Positions 18,317-26,157 of a stretch of DNA of 36,378 nucleotides are shown here, piece by piece; positions within the stretch are counted from its first letter, which is position 1; every line of letters starts with the position of its first letter. A model generated the notes under the pieces. That model was not told the origin of the DNA, did no database searches, and worked only from the letters and a program-made list of their open reading frames with translations. The stretch covers positions 1-36,378 of IMG/VR virus record IMGVR_UViG_3300035162_003726; one strand, written 5' to 3'. The DNA is from a virus. The translations under genes were made by a program, and so were the position numbers.

Positions 18317-18928
18317 ATGTCAGATCCGGGACAATTCTTAAATAGTTCATATACAGAACCGCTTGAGCTACCTAAAGCAGTATTGCCTAATCAAATTGAA
18401 ACTTGGATTATAGATGATATTTACTATCCTAAGTGGAAAAAGTTTTTAGCTTTATTTAAAGACGAAAATGAAGGACACAAAAATACAGGATTCAGTGGTG
18501 GCGTCCAATTTTATAAGCCTAATATGGATTATCCAACTGATATTGATCCTAGACTAGAATTTCAAAGTTTTATAAAATTTCAATTACAACAATTACCGAT
18601 TAATGTTGGGCAGTTTAAGAAAGCATGGGGTGTAAGATATCCAACGGGTGCATACAGTTTACTACATGATCATATACTAGGAAAGCAATTAACAGCTATA
18701 TTGTTTTTAGATGATTGTGACGCAGATATTAATCTTCCATATGCTGGAAATTTATTTACATTACAGCCTACAGAAGATAATACTATTCAATACCGTACAC
18801 ATCCTACACAAGCAGGTAAAATGGTAATTATGGACGGTAGGGTATTTCATGGAACATATCCTACACTTAATGAAAGAAAAGTATTTGTAGTTGATTTTAA
18901 TTATAATCCAACACCTACTTTTGACTAA
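18317..18928 (+). CDS. 2OG-Fe(II) oxygenase-like protein
   Basis: This 203-residue protein has a double-stranded beta-helix signature. H117-D118-H119 follow the strand WGVRYPTGAYSLL. A distal H178 lies in DGRVFHGTYP, with R187 nearby before a hydrophobic strand (KVFVVDF). That is the HxD/H...H...R layout of non-haem iron, 2-oxoglutarate-dependent dioxygenases, which hydroxylate or otherwise oxidise proteins or small molecules. The ATG directly abuts the stop of the GT9-like gene. It differs from the other oxygenases in the operon and the substrate cannot be predicted. The main uncertainty is whether the iron ligand pair is H117/H119 or H117 with another acidic residue. Confidence 0.6.
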   Translation: MSDPGQFLNSSYTEPLELPKAVLPNQIETWIIDDIYYPKWKKFLALFKDENEGHKNTGFSGGVQFYKPNMDYPTDIDPRLEFQSFIKFQLQQLPINVGQFKKAWGVRYPTGAYSLLHDHILGKQLTAILFLDDCDADINLPYAGNLFTLQPTEDNTIQYRTHPTQAGKMVIMDGRVFHGTYPTLNERKVFVVDFNYNPTPTFD

Positions 18929-18973
18929 TAATCGAACTAATAAAATTAAAACATAACAAAGGAAGATAAAACT

Positions 18974-20803
18974 ATGACGCAGTGGATTGGAGCAATTACA
19001 AGAGGACATAACGGCGGCGCTGTTCTTCTTAAAGACGGAGAGATTGTGTTTGCAATCGAAGAAGAACGACTAACACGTAAAAAATATGACGGTGGGCCGC
19101 TAGCCGCAATGATTAAATTTTTAGACTACACTGATAAACTTGATTATTTGGTAGTTGCACACACGCAACCATTAGCAGATTCAAGTAGAATTGATTTTAG
19201 TGGTGGAGACATGTATACTGGTCTAGCACGTAAGTTAGGATTAATTGATCGTTCAGACAGCGCATACTCGCAAGATGGAAAATACGAACATAGACAAGTA
19301 GTTGATCTATCTAGTGTACATCATAAGTTACATGCGGCTTGTGCATTTTATAGATCAGGTATGGAAACAGCAACAGCAGTAGTTGTTGATGGTGCTGGAA
19401 CATTTATACCTATGAATATCAATACTGGTATTTTTAACGATGAATTTATGACATGGGAAACTGAAAGTATTTTTAATTGTGCATATCCCGATGCATTTAA
19501 AACATTGTATAAACATCAAGGCGGAAATGGCCCGTTCCCAAGTACATGTATTCCGTATATTCCGTCAGATAGAGAAGGTGAAGAAGGATATCACGAACTA
19601 GTACTTGACGATACAGCAGGTATTGTAAAAGCATATGAAGCAGTAACACAATATTGTGGCTTCCAACCAATTGAAGCAGGAAAAACTATGGGACTTGCTC
19701 CATATGGCAAACCTAATAGTAATATTCCAACAATATATACAGATGGCAATGGTGGCAAGTGGAGAACAAGTGATAGAAATGTTGTTGTTCCAACATATCC
19801 TAATGCGGCTGTTATTAATGAAGGGAAATATGATTATCTTGACACATCAGAAGACGTAATTAATAGTAAAGTTGATTTAACTACACTAGAAAACCGTCGA
19901 GACTTAGCATATGCTGTACAAACAGAATCACAACAAGAAGTTTTAAGTCTTATTATGAAAGCAGTTGAAATGAGTGGCAACAAAAATGTTGTACTAAGTG
20001 GTGGCTATGCACTAAACTGTGTTGCTAACTATTGGTATCTTGATAAGCTACAAAAAGAAGGTATTACTTTGTATGTAGAGCCAGTTAGTAACGATGCAGG
20101 CACTGCAATCGGTGCGGCAATGATGATGTACCATCAAACAACTAAAGATACTAAAGTACGTCCGTTAGCAGAAACAATCTACGAAGGATTTGAATATCAT
20201 TATAGCGCAGAAGAAATTAAAGAAGTTGCTGACAAATACGGAGCAACAGTTGTAGAAGCAGATAATAAAAAAGTTGTTGATCTAATTCGTAATAAAAACA
20301 TTGTAACAATGTTTCAAGGAAAAAGTGAAAACGGCCCACGTGCATTAGGTAACAGAAGTATTATGTATGATCCAACTGACCCGAACGGTAAAGATCATGT
20401 TAATAGTGTTAAGCGTAGAGAATATTTCCGTCCATTTGCAGGAACTATCCTTGCTGAACATGCAAGTGAGTGGTTTGATATGCGAGGACTGGAAGAAAGT
20501 CCGCATATGATGTATGCAATGGATTGCCAAGAAGGTAAACAAGATTTAATTCCTAGTATTATACATGTTGATGGAACATGTCGCATACAAACTGTAACAA
20601 GAAAACAAAATAAGCACTATTATGATATTATTACTGAATTTTATGCGCAAACCAATGTGCCAATTATCTTTAATACTAGTTTTAACTTAGGTGGTGAGCC
20701 GTTAGTAGAAACACTAGATGATGCAATTCGTACACTTTACAATAGTGAAATGGAATACTGCTATTTGCCAGAATATAGTGTAATGATCGAAATGAAGAAC
20801 TAG
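18974..20803 (+). CDS. Carbamoyltransferase, NodU/CmcH family
   Basis: This 609-residue protein, a normal length for the family, transfers a carbamoyl group from carbamoyl phosphate (via carbamoyl-AMP) to a hydroxyl of a sugar or other small molecule. The N-terminal domain shows GHNGGAVLL near residue 11, EEERLTR near 29-35, the metal/nucleotide-binding HHKLHAACAF near 116-125 and VVVDGAG near 137-142. Further on are GGNGPFPS, KTMGLAPYGKP and LSGGYALNCVAN. The C-terminal domain shows GKSENGPRALGNRSI, REYFRPFAG and NTSFNLGGEPLV. All family hallmarks appear intact. The ATG follows AAAGGAAG. Its TAG overlaps the GTG of the next gene. Sitting beside a GT9-like enzyme, it is likely to carbamoylate a glycan. 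Confidence 0.9.
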   Translation: MTQWIGAITRGHNGGAVLLKDGEIVFAIEEERLTRKKYDGGPLAAMIKFLDYTDKLDYLVVAHTQPLADSSRIDFSGGDMYTGLARKLGLIDRSDSAYSQDGKYEHRQVVDLSSVHHKLHAACAFYRSGMETATAVVVDGAGTFIPMNINTGIFNDEFMTWETESIFNCAYPDAFKTLYKHQGGNGPFPSTCIPYIPSDREGEEGYHELVLDDTAGIVKAYEAVTQYCGFQPIEAGKTMGLAPYGKPNSNIPTIYTDGNGGKWRTSDRNVVVPTYPNAAVINEGKYDYLDTSEDVINSKVDLTTLENRRDLAYAVQTESQQEVLSLIMKAVEMSGNKNVVLSGGYALNCVANYWYLDKLQKEGITLYVEPVSNDAGTAIGAAMMMYHQTTKDTKVRPLAETIYEGFEYHYSAEEIKEVADKYGATVVEADNKKVVDLIRNKNIVTMFQGKSENGPRALGNRSIMYDPTDPNGKDHVNSVKRREYFRPFAGTILAEHASEWFDMRGLEESPHMMYAMDCQEGKQDLIPSIIHVDGTCRIQTVTRKQNKHYYDIITEFYAQTNVPIIFNTSFNLGGEPLVETLDDAIRTLYNSEMEYCYLPEYSVMIEMKN

Positions 20804-21405
20804 TGACACATCAATCTATATATTCTGTACCGGTATATAAAGCAAAGTTAGCCAACCATGTAGATATACAAGCGGATTTTACTGAAGTACTCAAAGGCGA
20901 TGAGTACTTTAGTGAAGTTCCAACATGGAATAGTAACGTAGATACAACTTTCGGTAATAGAGATGCTGATAGCTTACCTTGGCAACAGTTTATTAAGTCG
21001 GCTATTGCAGGTCTTAATGAGTACTTGGAAATTTACGAACTAGATCTTCCAAGAGATTACAGGATTGAATGTTGGCTCAATAGATACACCAATGGGCAAT
21101 TCCAAGAAGTTCACAATCATGCTGGAGAATCTATTATTAGTTGTGCATATATGATGCACACGCCTACTAATAGCGGAAACTTTACATTTTACAAAAATGC
21201 ATATGATTATTTCCATCAATCAGACTTACCAAAGTTAACTACACAGCCTTTTAAGTTTAACAATAGAATAACACCCCCACTAGACGAAGGTGACATTATA
21301 TATTTTCCAAGCACATTAGAACATTATGTTTCGCCTAACAATAGCACAGAAGTAAGAGCAACAATTAGTGCTAATTTTATTATTAAGGAACGTATAAATG
21401 AATAA
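20803..21405 (+). CDS. Putative 2OG-Fe(II) oxygenase (2OG-FeII_Oxy_5-like)
   Basis: This 200-residue protein has WLNRYTNGQFQEVHNHAG, with H104-N105-H106, a distal H174 in DIIYFPSTLEHYV and R185 near the end. These match the marine-phage-common putative oxygenase family with HxH...FPS.l.H.v....R. The start is GTG at 20803, sharing a base with the carbamoyltransferase stop (TAGTG), which implies coupled translation. It overlaps the next gene by 8 nt. It is likely a non-haem iron dioxygenase; the substrate is unknown. Confidence 0.7.
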   Translation: MTHQSIYSVPVYKAKLANHVDIQADFTEVLKGDEYFSEVPTWNSNVDTTFGNRDADSLPWQQFIKSAIAGLNEYLEIYELDLPRDYRIECWLNRYTNGQFQEVHNHAGESIISCAYMMHTPTNSGNFTFYKNAYDYFHQSDLPKLTTQPFKFNNRITPPLDEGDIIYFPSTLEHYVSPNNSTEVRATISANFIIKERINE

Positions 21406-22117
21406 AAATACAATTAACGAAGTAGAAACATTTGATATTAACCGAGACTTTGATGCAAGGCTATGGAGATTTGGACAACATAAAGTTCCAGTATTAGTAG
21501 TTGATAATTTTTATAAGAATCCAGATATGGTGCGACAACTTGCATTAGATATTCCAGCATCAACTAATAAACGTATTAGAGGAGGCAATCCTGCCGAGAG
21601 AGTAAATGCATTTTATGAGTTAAGCGGTATGGCTTGGGCATTTGATCAATTGAGTAGAACATATTTTCCAGAGATTATGGAACATAAACCACAAGAATAC
21701 ATGCAAAATAGTTTTATGAATGCAACCTTTATGGTTAATGTTATGCAGTCAGATAAGTTGCCGCCACTTGTGCCGCATCAAGATAATCCTTCAGGAACAA
21801 ATCTTGCTAGTACAATTTACTTAAACAATGCTAACGAGTGTAACGGCGGCACTAGCTTTTACGAGTTTGGAGGCGAAACATGCTTTACTGACCGAGTACA
21901 ACTAATAAACGGAGATATCGGAATGGATGTTACTGGTACTACTAAAGTAACAAAATACATAACTGATAGTTCACATGATTGGAAAATGATTGGAATGGTT
22001 CCAATGCAGTATAATAGAATGGTATTGTACAATCAATCCTTGCTACACTCGGCATATGTAAAGCCAAGCATGTTTACAGATAAAAATTATAGAATTAATC
22101 AACAATTCTTTATATAG
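21398..22117 (+). CDS. DUF6445-like protein with 2OG-oxygenase-type HxD...H motif
   Basis: This is a 239-residue protein. Its N-terminal VLVVDNFYKNPDMVRQLAL is typical of the DUF6445-type proteins that often neighbour tryptophan-halogenase genes in bacteria. It then has PHQDNPSGTNLASTIYLN (H127, D129), GGTSFYEF and a distal H217 in RMVLYNQSLLHSAYV, ending YRINQQFF. H127/D129/H217 would make a standard iron-binding triad with R232 as the 2-oxoglutarate anchor. It lies two genes before the halogenase here, consistent with that association. The exact reaction is unknown. Confidence 0.65.
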   Translation: MNKNTINEVETFDINRDFDARLWRFGQHKVPVLVVDNFYKNPDMVRQLALDIPASTNKRIRGGNPAERVNAFYELSGMAWAFDQLSRTYFPEIMEHKPQEYMQNSFMNATFMVNVMQSDKLPPLVPHQDNPSGTNLASTIYLNNANECNGGTSFYEFGGETCFTDRVQLINGDIGMDVTGTTKVTKYITDSSHDWKMIGMVPMQYNRMVLYNQSLLHSAYVKPSMFTDKNYRINQQFFI

Positions 22118-22128
22118 GAGAAAAATAA

Positions 22129-22704
22129 ATGAAAGATAATTTTGACGGACTTGAAGAATACTCGAATGTTTTTCCGATTGATTGGTGTAAGCAAATAATT
22201 AAACGCTTTGAAGAAATGTCTGCCAGTCAATTAACAAACCTTGAAAGCAGTACAAAGAATCAAGACGAAAGAATTATTATGGATTGGGCAAATCATAATT
22301 CAAGATACCATGCAGACGATGACTTGTGTCGTTATTTCTATGCTACTCTTAATAAAGTGTACACAGAAAAGTATCGTACTAAGTATGAAAGTTTAGGTAA
22401 CGTTTTACAGCATTCTCCTAAAGGAATGAGTATACAAAAGACTATGCCGCACCAAGGTTATCATGCTTGGCATTGTGAAAGCGCATCACTAAGTTCGTGT
22501 TCGCGGGTACTTGCTTACACAGTTTACTTAAATGCTGTAGAAGAAGGCGGCGAAACAGAATTCCTATACCAAGGAGTTAAAGTTAAGCCCGAACCAGGCA
22601 AGCTAAGTATTTTCCCTACAGCATTTACCCATCCACATCGCGGCAATCCTATTTACAAAGGAAGTAAGTACATTGTAACGGGATGGTATACATTAGATGA
22701 ATGA
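22129..22704 (+). CDS. 2OG-Fe(II) oxygenase, prolyl-hydroxylase-like phage family
   Basis: This 191-residue protein contains GYHAWHCESAS (H115, E117), VYLNAVEEGGETEF, KPEPGKLSIFPTAFTHPHRG (H168 and H170) and GSKYIVTGWY. This is the layout of the P4H-like oxygenases common in marine T4-like phages. Glu replaces the usual Asp of HxD, which is tolerated in the superfamily. Its ribosome-binding site is TAGGAG before an ATG 11 nt after the previous stop. It overlaps the halogenase gene by 8 nt, so the two are probably coupled. Confidence 0.75.
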   Translation: MKDNFDGLEEYSNVFPIDWCKQIIKRFEEMSASQLTNLESSTKNQDERIIMDWANHNSRYHADDDLCRYFYATLNKVYTEKYRTKYESLGNVLQHSPKGMSIQKTMPHQGYHAWHCESASLSSCSRVLAYTVYLNAVEEGGETEFLYQGVKVKPEPGKLSIFPTAFTHPHRGNPIYKGSKYIVTGWYTLDE

Positions 22705-24160
22705 CATGAAAATAGCAGTAGTAGGCGGCGGTACAGCAGGATTTGTATCAGCATTAATTCTAAAAACCACTTATCCAAACTATCAAGTAGACATTATCCG
22801 ATCAGAAAAAATTGGAACTATTGGAGTTGGTGAAGGGACAACAGAACATTGGTCAGTATTTATGGATCATGTTGGCATACAGACTGCACAACTTATTAAT
22901 GAATGTGATGCAACATTCAAAACAGGAATTATGTTTGAAGATTGGGGAGATAAACCATATCTTCAAAGTGTACATTCTCCTTTTGTGTTTGAACATTTAG
23001 GATTACCTGCCGCATTTGCAAAACTTATTGGTGAACAATGCAATCCAAGAGACATGACGGGTGATTATCTTTGGAATAACAATGTACCATTTAATAAATT
23101 TATAGATGAGCGTCCAAACGATACTGGAGTTAGTCAATATCACTTTAATACACAAAAATTAAATAATTTTTTAACTAAGTTTGCAATTGAAAAAGGATGT
23201 AATGTATTTGATGATGAAATAGTAGATGTAGCAGTCAACACCCAAGGTATAGATTACATTACAAGTAAAACTAAAACATATAATTATGATTTTTATATTG
23301 ATTGTACAGGATTTTCTAGACTATTAATTGGAAAGCTGGGAGCAACTTGGAATAGTTATAGTGATCATTTGCTAATGAAGGAAGCTATTGTATTTCCTAC
23401 TCCCCAAGAAGAAGAAACTCCGTTATGGACTCTAGCTAAAGCAATGGATGCTGGTTGGATGTTTCGTATACCGGTACAAGGGCGTAAAGGAAACGGGTAT
23501 ATTTTTGACAGTAACTTTATTACAGCAGAACAGGCACAAATAGAAGTTGAAAAATATTTAGGACATAGTATTGACGTAGCAAAACATATTAAATTTGACC
23601 CAGGTGCAGTTGATCGTCCTTGGATTAAAAATGTTTGTGCTATTGGCCTTAGTGCTAGTTTTGTAGAACCTTTAGAAGCAAGTAGTATTGGTACTAGTAT
23701 CAATCAAGCATTCTTATTAGCTCGTCGTATGATTAATTATAATGAACAAAGTATTAATCGATATAACATAGAAGTTAATGCTATAATGGAAAATGTTAGA
23801 GACTTTATTGCATTGCACTATGTTAGCAATAGGCGTGATACGCCGTTTTGGAACAAAGTAGCAAGTACTCCATTGCCACATACACTACAAGAAAATTTAA
23901 AAATGTGGAAGACGCGATTGCCCATTGCTGATGATTTTACATCATATACAAAGAAAGTGTTGTTTAACGAATATAATGTTGCACTAGTAATGCATGGATT
24001 AGATTTGTTTGATACTGATAGCATTTTAACACAATATAATATGTTGCCCGATGAAGTACTAATGCAAATTGATGAGATTTGTAAGCACAAAATAAATTTT
24101 GATCGATCAAAAACAATCCCACATAAGTTAATGCTAGAGTTATTAAGGCATCTAGTATGA
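22697..24160 (+). CDS. Flavin-dependent halogenase (tryptophan halogenase family, VirX1-like)
   Basis: This 487-residue protein uses reduced FAD and oxygen to form hypohalous acid, which a lysine passes to the substrate. The FAD site GGGTAG is at residues 10-15, followed by GTIGVGEGTT. The catalytic lysine is K75 in ATFKTGIMFEDW, matching K79 of PrnA. The W.W.IP halogenase signature reads WMFRIP (254-259), with Phe for the second Trp. FVEPLEASS (322-330) places E327 at the position of PrnA E346. Length is in the normal range. Phage halogenases are known: VirX1 of cyanophage Syn10 prefers iodide. No flavin reductase gene is visible, so reduced flavin would come from the host. The gene overlaps its neighbours on both sides (8 and 4 nt). 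Confidence 0.88.
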   Translation: MNDMKIAVVGGGTAGFVSALILKTTYPNYQVDIIRSEKIGTIGVGEGTTEHWSVFMDHVGIQTAQLINECDATFKTGIMFEDWGDKPYLQSVHSPFVFEHLGLPAAFAKLIGEQCNPRDMTGDYLWNNNVPFNKFIDERPNDTGVSQYHFNTQKLNNFLTKFAIEKGCNVFDDEIVDVAVNTQGIDYITSKTKTYNYDFYIDCTGFSRLLIGKLGATWNSYSDHLLMKEAIVFPTPQEEETPLWTLAKAMDAGWMFRIPVQGRKGNGYIFDSNFITAEQAQIEVEKYLGHSIDVAKHIKFDPGAVDRPWIKNVCAIGLSASFVEPLEASSIGTSINQAFLLARRMINYNEQSINRYNIEVNAIMENVRDFIALHYVSNRRDTPFWNKVASTPLPHTLQENLKMWKTRLPIADDFTSYTKKVLFNEYNVALVMHGLDLFDTDSILTQYNMLPDEVLMQIDEICKHKINFDRSKTIPHKLMLELLRHLV

Positions 24161-25017
24161 GGGTATTTGCATTTGGATGCAGTCTAACACAGTATTTTTA
24201 TCCCACTTGGGCAGATGTATTAATACATCATTACGTAGAAGAAGGTGCCACTGTTGGAGAGAACTGGGGACGTAGTGGTGCAGGTAATCAATACATATCA
24301 ACCCGACTATGGGAAGCAAACACTGAACACAAATTTAATAAAGACGATATCATCTTACTACAGTGGTCTAGTTTTTTCCGCGAAGACAGATATCATATGG
24401 GCCGAGGTTGGTGGACACCAGGTAACTTTAACGCTAATAATACTGATGAAGCATTTATTGTAAACAATTATCGTTATGAAAATTCTTGGGACTATGCAGA
24501 TCCTATATGGGCAACAATGAGAGACTGTGCATTAATAAGCAGTACACACAAAGCATTAGAAAATATTGGATGTAATGTTATATCTACTGGCTTTAGAGAG
24601 CCAACAGAGGGCTGGAACGAACTTAGTAAAGAATTTAATACTAAAAACAAATATTTAGAATTAGAAGATTGTAGAGCAATACTAGAAAAATACAAAGATG
24701 ATATTAAAACTACTTGTCCACCAATACTTAATGCACTAGGCTTTGGAGTCGACGACGAGTTTTTTAAAACAAGACCAACAAGTGTGCCTAGTAAAAATCC
24801 AGAACATTTACATATGAGTCAGCCCGAAGTGCATCCACTCACACACGAAGCCGCAAATTTTATACAAGAACACGTTTGCAAATTAAATAATAAAACTTTA
24901 GAGTTTGTTGAAACATGGAAGCAAACATTAACAGCCACTGATGATATTTTACTTTTTGAACTAGATTGGTTTAATAAAGAACAAGTAGGCTGGTCAGATG
25001 ATAGATGGAGACCGTAA
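24157..25017 (+). CDS. SGNH-hydrolase-like protein
   Basis: This 286-residue protein shows the blocks of SGNH/GDSL hydrolases. FAFGCSLTQ has the candidate nucleophile S9, GRSGAGNQYI has N44, and a C-terminal HPLTHE (about residues 227-232) supplies a catalytic-type histidine. The family removes or adds acyl groups on sugars and lipids; a deacetylase or O-acyl-transfer role on a glycan is plausible but not shown. There is no signal peptide, so it acts in the host cytoplasm. The ATG overlaps the halogenase stop (ATGA). The Trp- and Asn-rich middle is not recognised. Confidence 0.55.
   Translation: MRVFAFGCSLTQYFYPTWADVLIHHYVEEGATVGENWGRSGAGNQYISTRLWEANTEHKFNKDDIILLQWSSFFREDRYHMGRGWWTPGNFNANNTDEAFIVNNYRYENSWDYADPIWATMRDCALISSTHKALENIGCNVISTGFREPTEGWNELSKEFNTKNKYLELEDCRAILEKYKDDIKTTCPPILNALGFGVDDEFFKTRPTSVPSKNPEHLHMSQPEVHPLTHEAANFIQEHVCKLNNKTLEFVETWKQTLTATDDILLFELDWFNKEQVGWSDDRWRP
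25006..25010 (+). promoter_or_regulatory. Shine-Dalgarno that decides the gmhB-like start
   Basis: TGGAG lies 8 nt before ATG at 25019. An in-frame ATG at 24998 exists but would add seven residues, overlap the upstream gene and lack a ribosome-binding site; family similarity begins after 25019. Confidence 0.6.
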
Positions 25018-25018
25018 C

Positions 25019-25582
25019 ATGAGTACACCGGTAATTGGATTAGACAGAGATGGTACTATTAATGTAGATATTGGAACATATGTAACTCGCCCTGAGCAGT
25101 TTACACCAATTGAAGGTAGTTTAGAAGCTGTAAAAATGATTAGAGATAAGGGGTATGACGTTGTTATCCTTACTAATCAAGGTGGGATCAGTAAAGGAAT
25201 AATGGACGAAGTTGATGTTGACCTAGTACATAATCATATGCTTAAATTATTAGGCGACATTGGATGCAAGAGCATTAATGGCCTTTATTATTCAACCACT
25301 AGTCTTAAAGACGATATTTACGCAAAGCCTAATGTAGGAATGTTTAAACGTGCGGCCGCAGAAGTAGGATGTGATTGGAAAAACGGTTTGTATGTTGGAG
25401 ATAAAATTAGTGACCTTAAGGCCGCAGTAAAAGCAAAAGCAAGACCTGTGTTACTACGTACAGGATACGGAGCAGAAACTGTTAAGAAGTTAAATACGTT
25501 TGCAAACAAAGATCTTAAAAAGCAGACTGAAATTTTTGATAATTTATATCAATTTGCCCATAGTTTAGTAGATATATCATAA
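25019..25582 (+). CDS. gmhB: D-glycero-D-manno-heptose 1,7-bisphosphate phosphatase-like HAD protein
   Basis: This 187-residue HAD phosphatase closely follows GmhB. It has the catalytic LDRDGTINVD (motif I, first Asp nucleophile), TNQGGISKG (motif II) and VGDKISDLKAAVKA (motif IV). GmhB removes the C7 phosphate of heptose bisphosphate in ADP-heptose synthesis. The zinc-binding Cys/His loop of E. coli GmhB is missing: the region reads YYSTTSLKDDIYAKPNVGM, with no cysteine. Histidinol-phosphate phosphatases share this fold, but HldE and HldD genes in the same window favour the heptose pathway. It is the last gene of the operon, 1 nt after the previous stop. Confidence 0.75.
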   Translation: MSTPVIGLDRDGTINVDIGTYVTRPEQFTPIEGSLEAVKMIRDKGYDVVILTNQGGISKGIMDEVDVDLVHNHMLKLLGDIGCKSINGLYYSTTSLKDDIYAKPNVGMFKRAAAEVGCDWKNGLYVGDKISDLKAAVKAKARPVLLRTGYGAETVKKLNTFANKDLKKQTEIFDNLYQFAHSLVDIS

Positions 25583-25613
25583 AAATCTGTACTGTTGCAT
25601 ATCTTTATAAAAC

Positions 25614-25621
25614 GATAAATA
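25614..25621 (+). promoter_or_regulatory. T4-like late promoter motif (GATAAATA)
   Basis: The NATAAATA core lies in the 57-nt gap after the gmhB-like gene, 18 nt before the ATG at 25640, with TGGAGC at 25627-25632 as ribosome-binding site. It restarts late transcription for the second structural block. Confidence 0.65.
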
Positions 25622-25639
25622 CAATATGGAGCATGAACT

Positions 25640-26155
25640 ATGAATAAACTTCTAACAGGCCTATTTACAAAAGGCTCAAACCAAACAATTCATCTGCCGG
25701 ACAGATCTAGCTTTAGTTATAAAGGTAATTGGATCGGCTGTCACTACAACACGATTATGGATCAATGGCATGTTGGCGAATTCAGTAGTGTAACGTATCA
25801 AATCACAGTTGAATTTGATTCAAACGAAAAAGAAATTATGCAACTTTCAGTAGTTGCAAGACCTGATAGAGCAGTAGCAAGTGTATTTGGAAGATCAAGT
25901 ATTAACCAAGAACTAATTGCATTATCGGTTACTGTAGACGAAAGCATTTGCAAGATACACGTTAATCCGTCAAGTAGTATATACTCTGGCGCTAAATTAA
26001 TATATCATGCAACGTATGCAAAAACAATACATCAATTGACTCCGCCTGCTATTATTGCAGACGTGTCTAGTGTCGAGGAAGGCTCTGGAATAAATACTTT
26101 TGATGCAACAAGTACGTATTTTGATAATACGAACATAACATTTGATAAGGTGTAA
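25640..26155 (+). CDS. Virion structural protein of unknown position
   Basis: This 171-residue, predicted mainly beta protein begins NKLLTGLFTKGSNQTIHLPD and has no signal peptide, membrane segment or enzymatic motif. It sits first in the second structural block, behind a T4-like late promoter, and is followed 2 nt later by a fibre-like gene. The type is familiar from marine T4-like phages, but I cannot assign a function. A virion role is inferred from context and late promoter use. Confidence 0.6.
   Translation: MNKLLTGLFTKGSNQTIHLPDRSSFSYKGNWIGCHYNTIMDQWHVGEFSSVTYQITVEFDSNEKEIMQLSVVARPDRAVASVFGRSSINQELIALSVTVDESICKIHVNPSSSIYSGAKLIYHATYAKTIHQLTPPAIIADVSSVEEGSGINTFDATSTYFDNTNITFDKV
26089..26096 (+). 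promoter_or_regulatory. Possible intragenic late promoter motif (AATAAATA)
   Basis: AATAAATAC occurs inside the end of the preceding gene, 61 nt before the ATG at 26158. T4 late promoters are often placed inside upstream genes, but the motif alone is weak evidence in AT-rich coding sequence. Confidence 0.35.
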
Positions 26156-26157
26156 GA

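Noticed and set aside
24998-25000. Upstream ATG for the gmhB-like gene
   Set aside because: It overlaps the SGNH gene and lacks a ribosome-binding site; ATG at 25019 has TGGAG at good spacing and starts just before the HAD motif.
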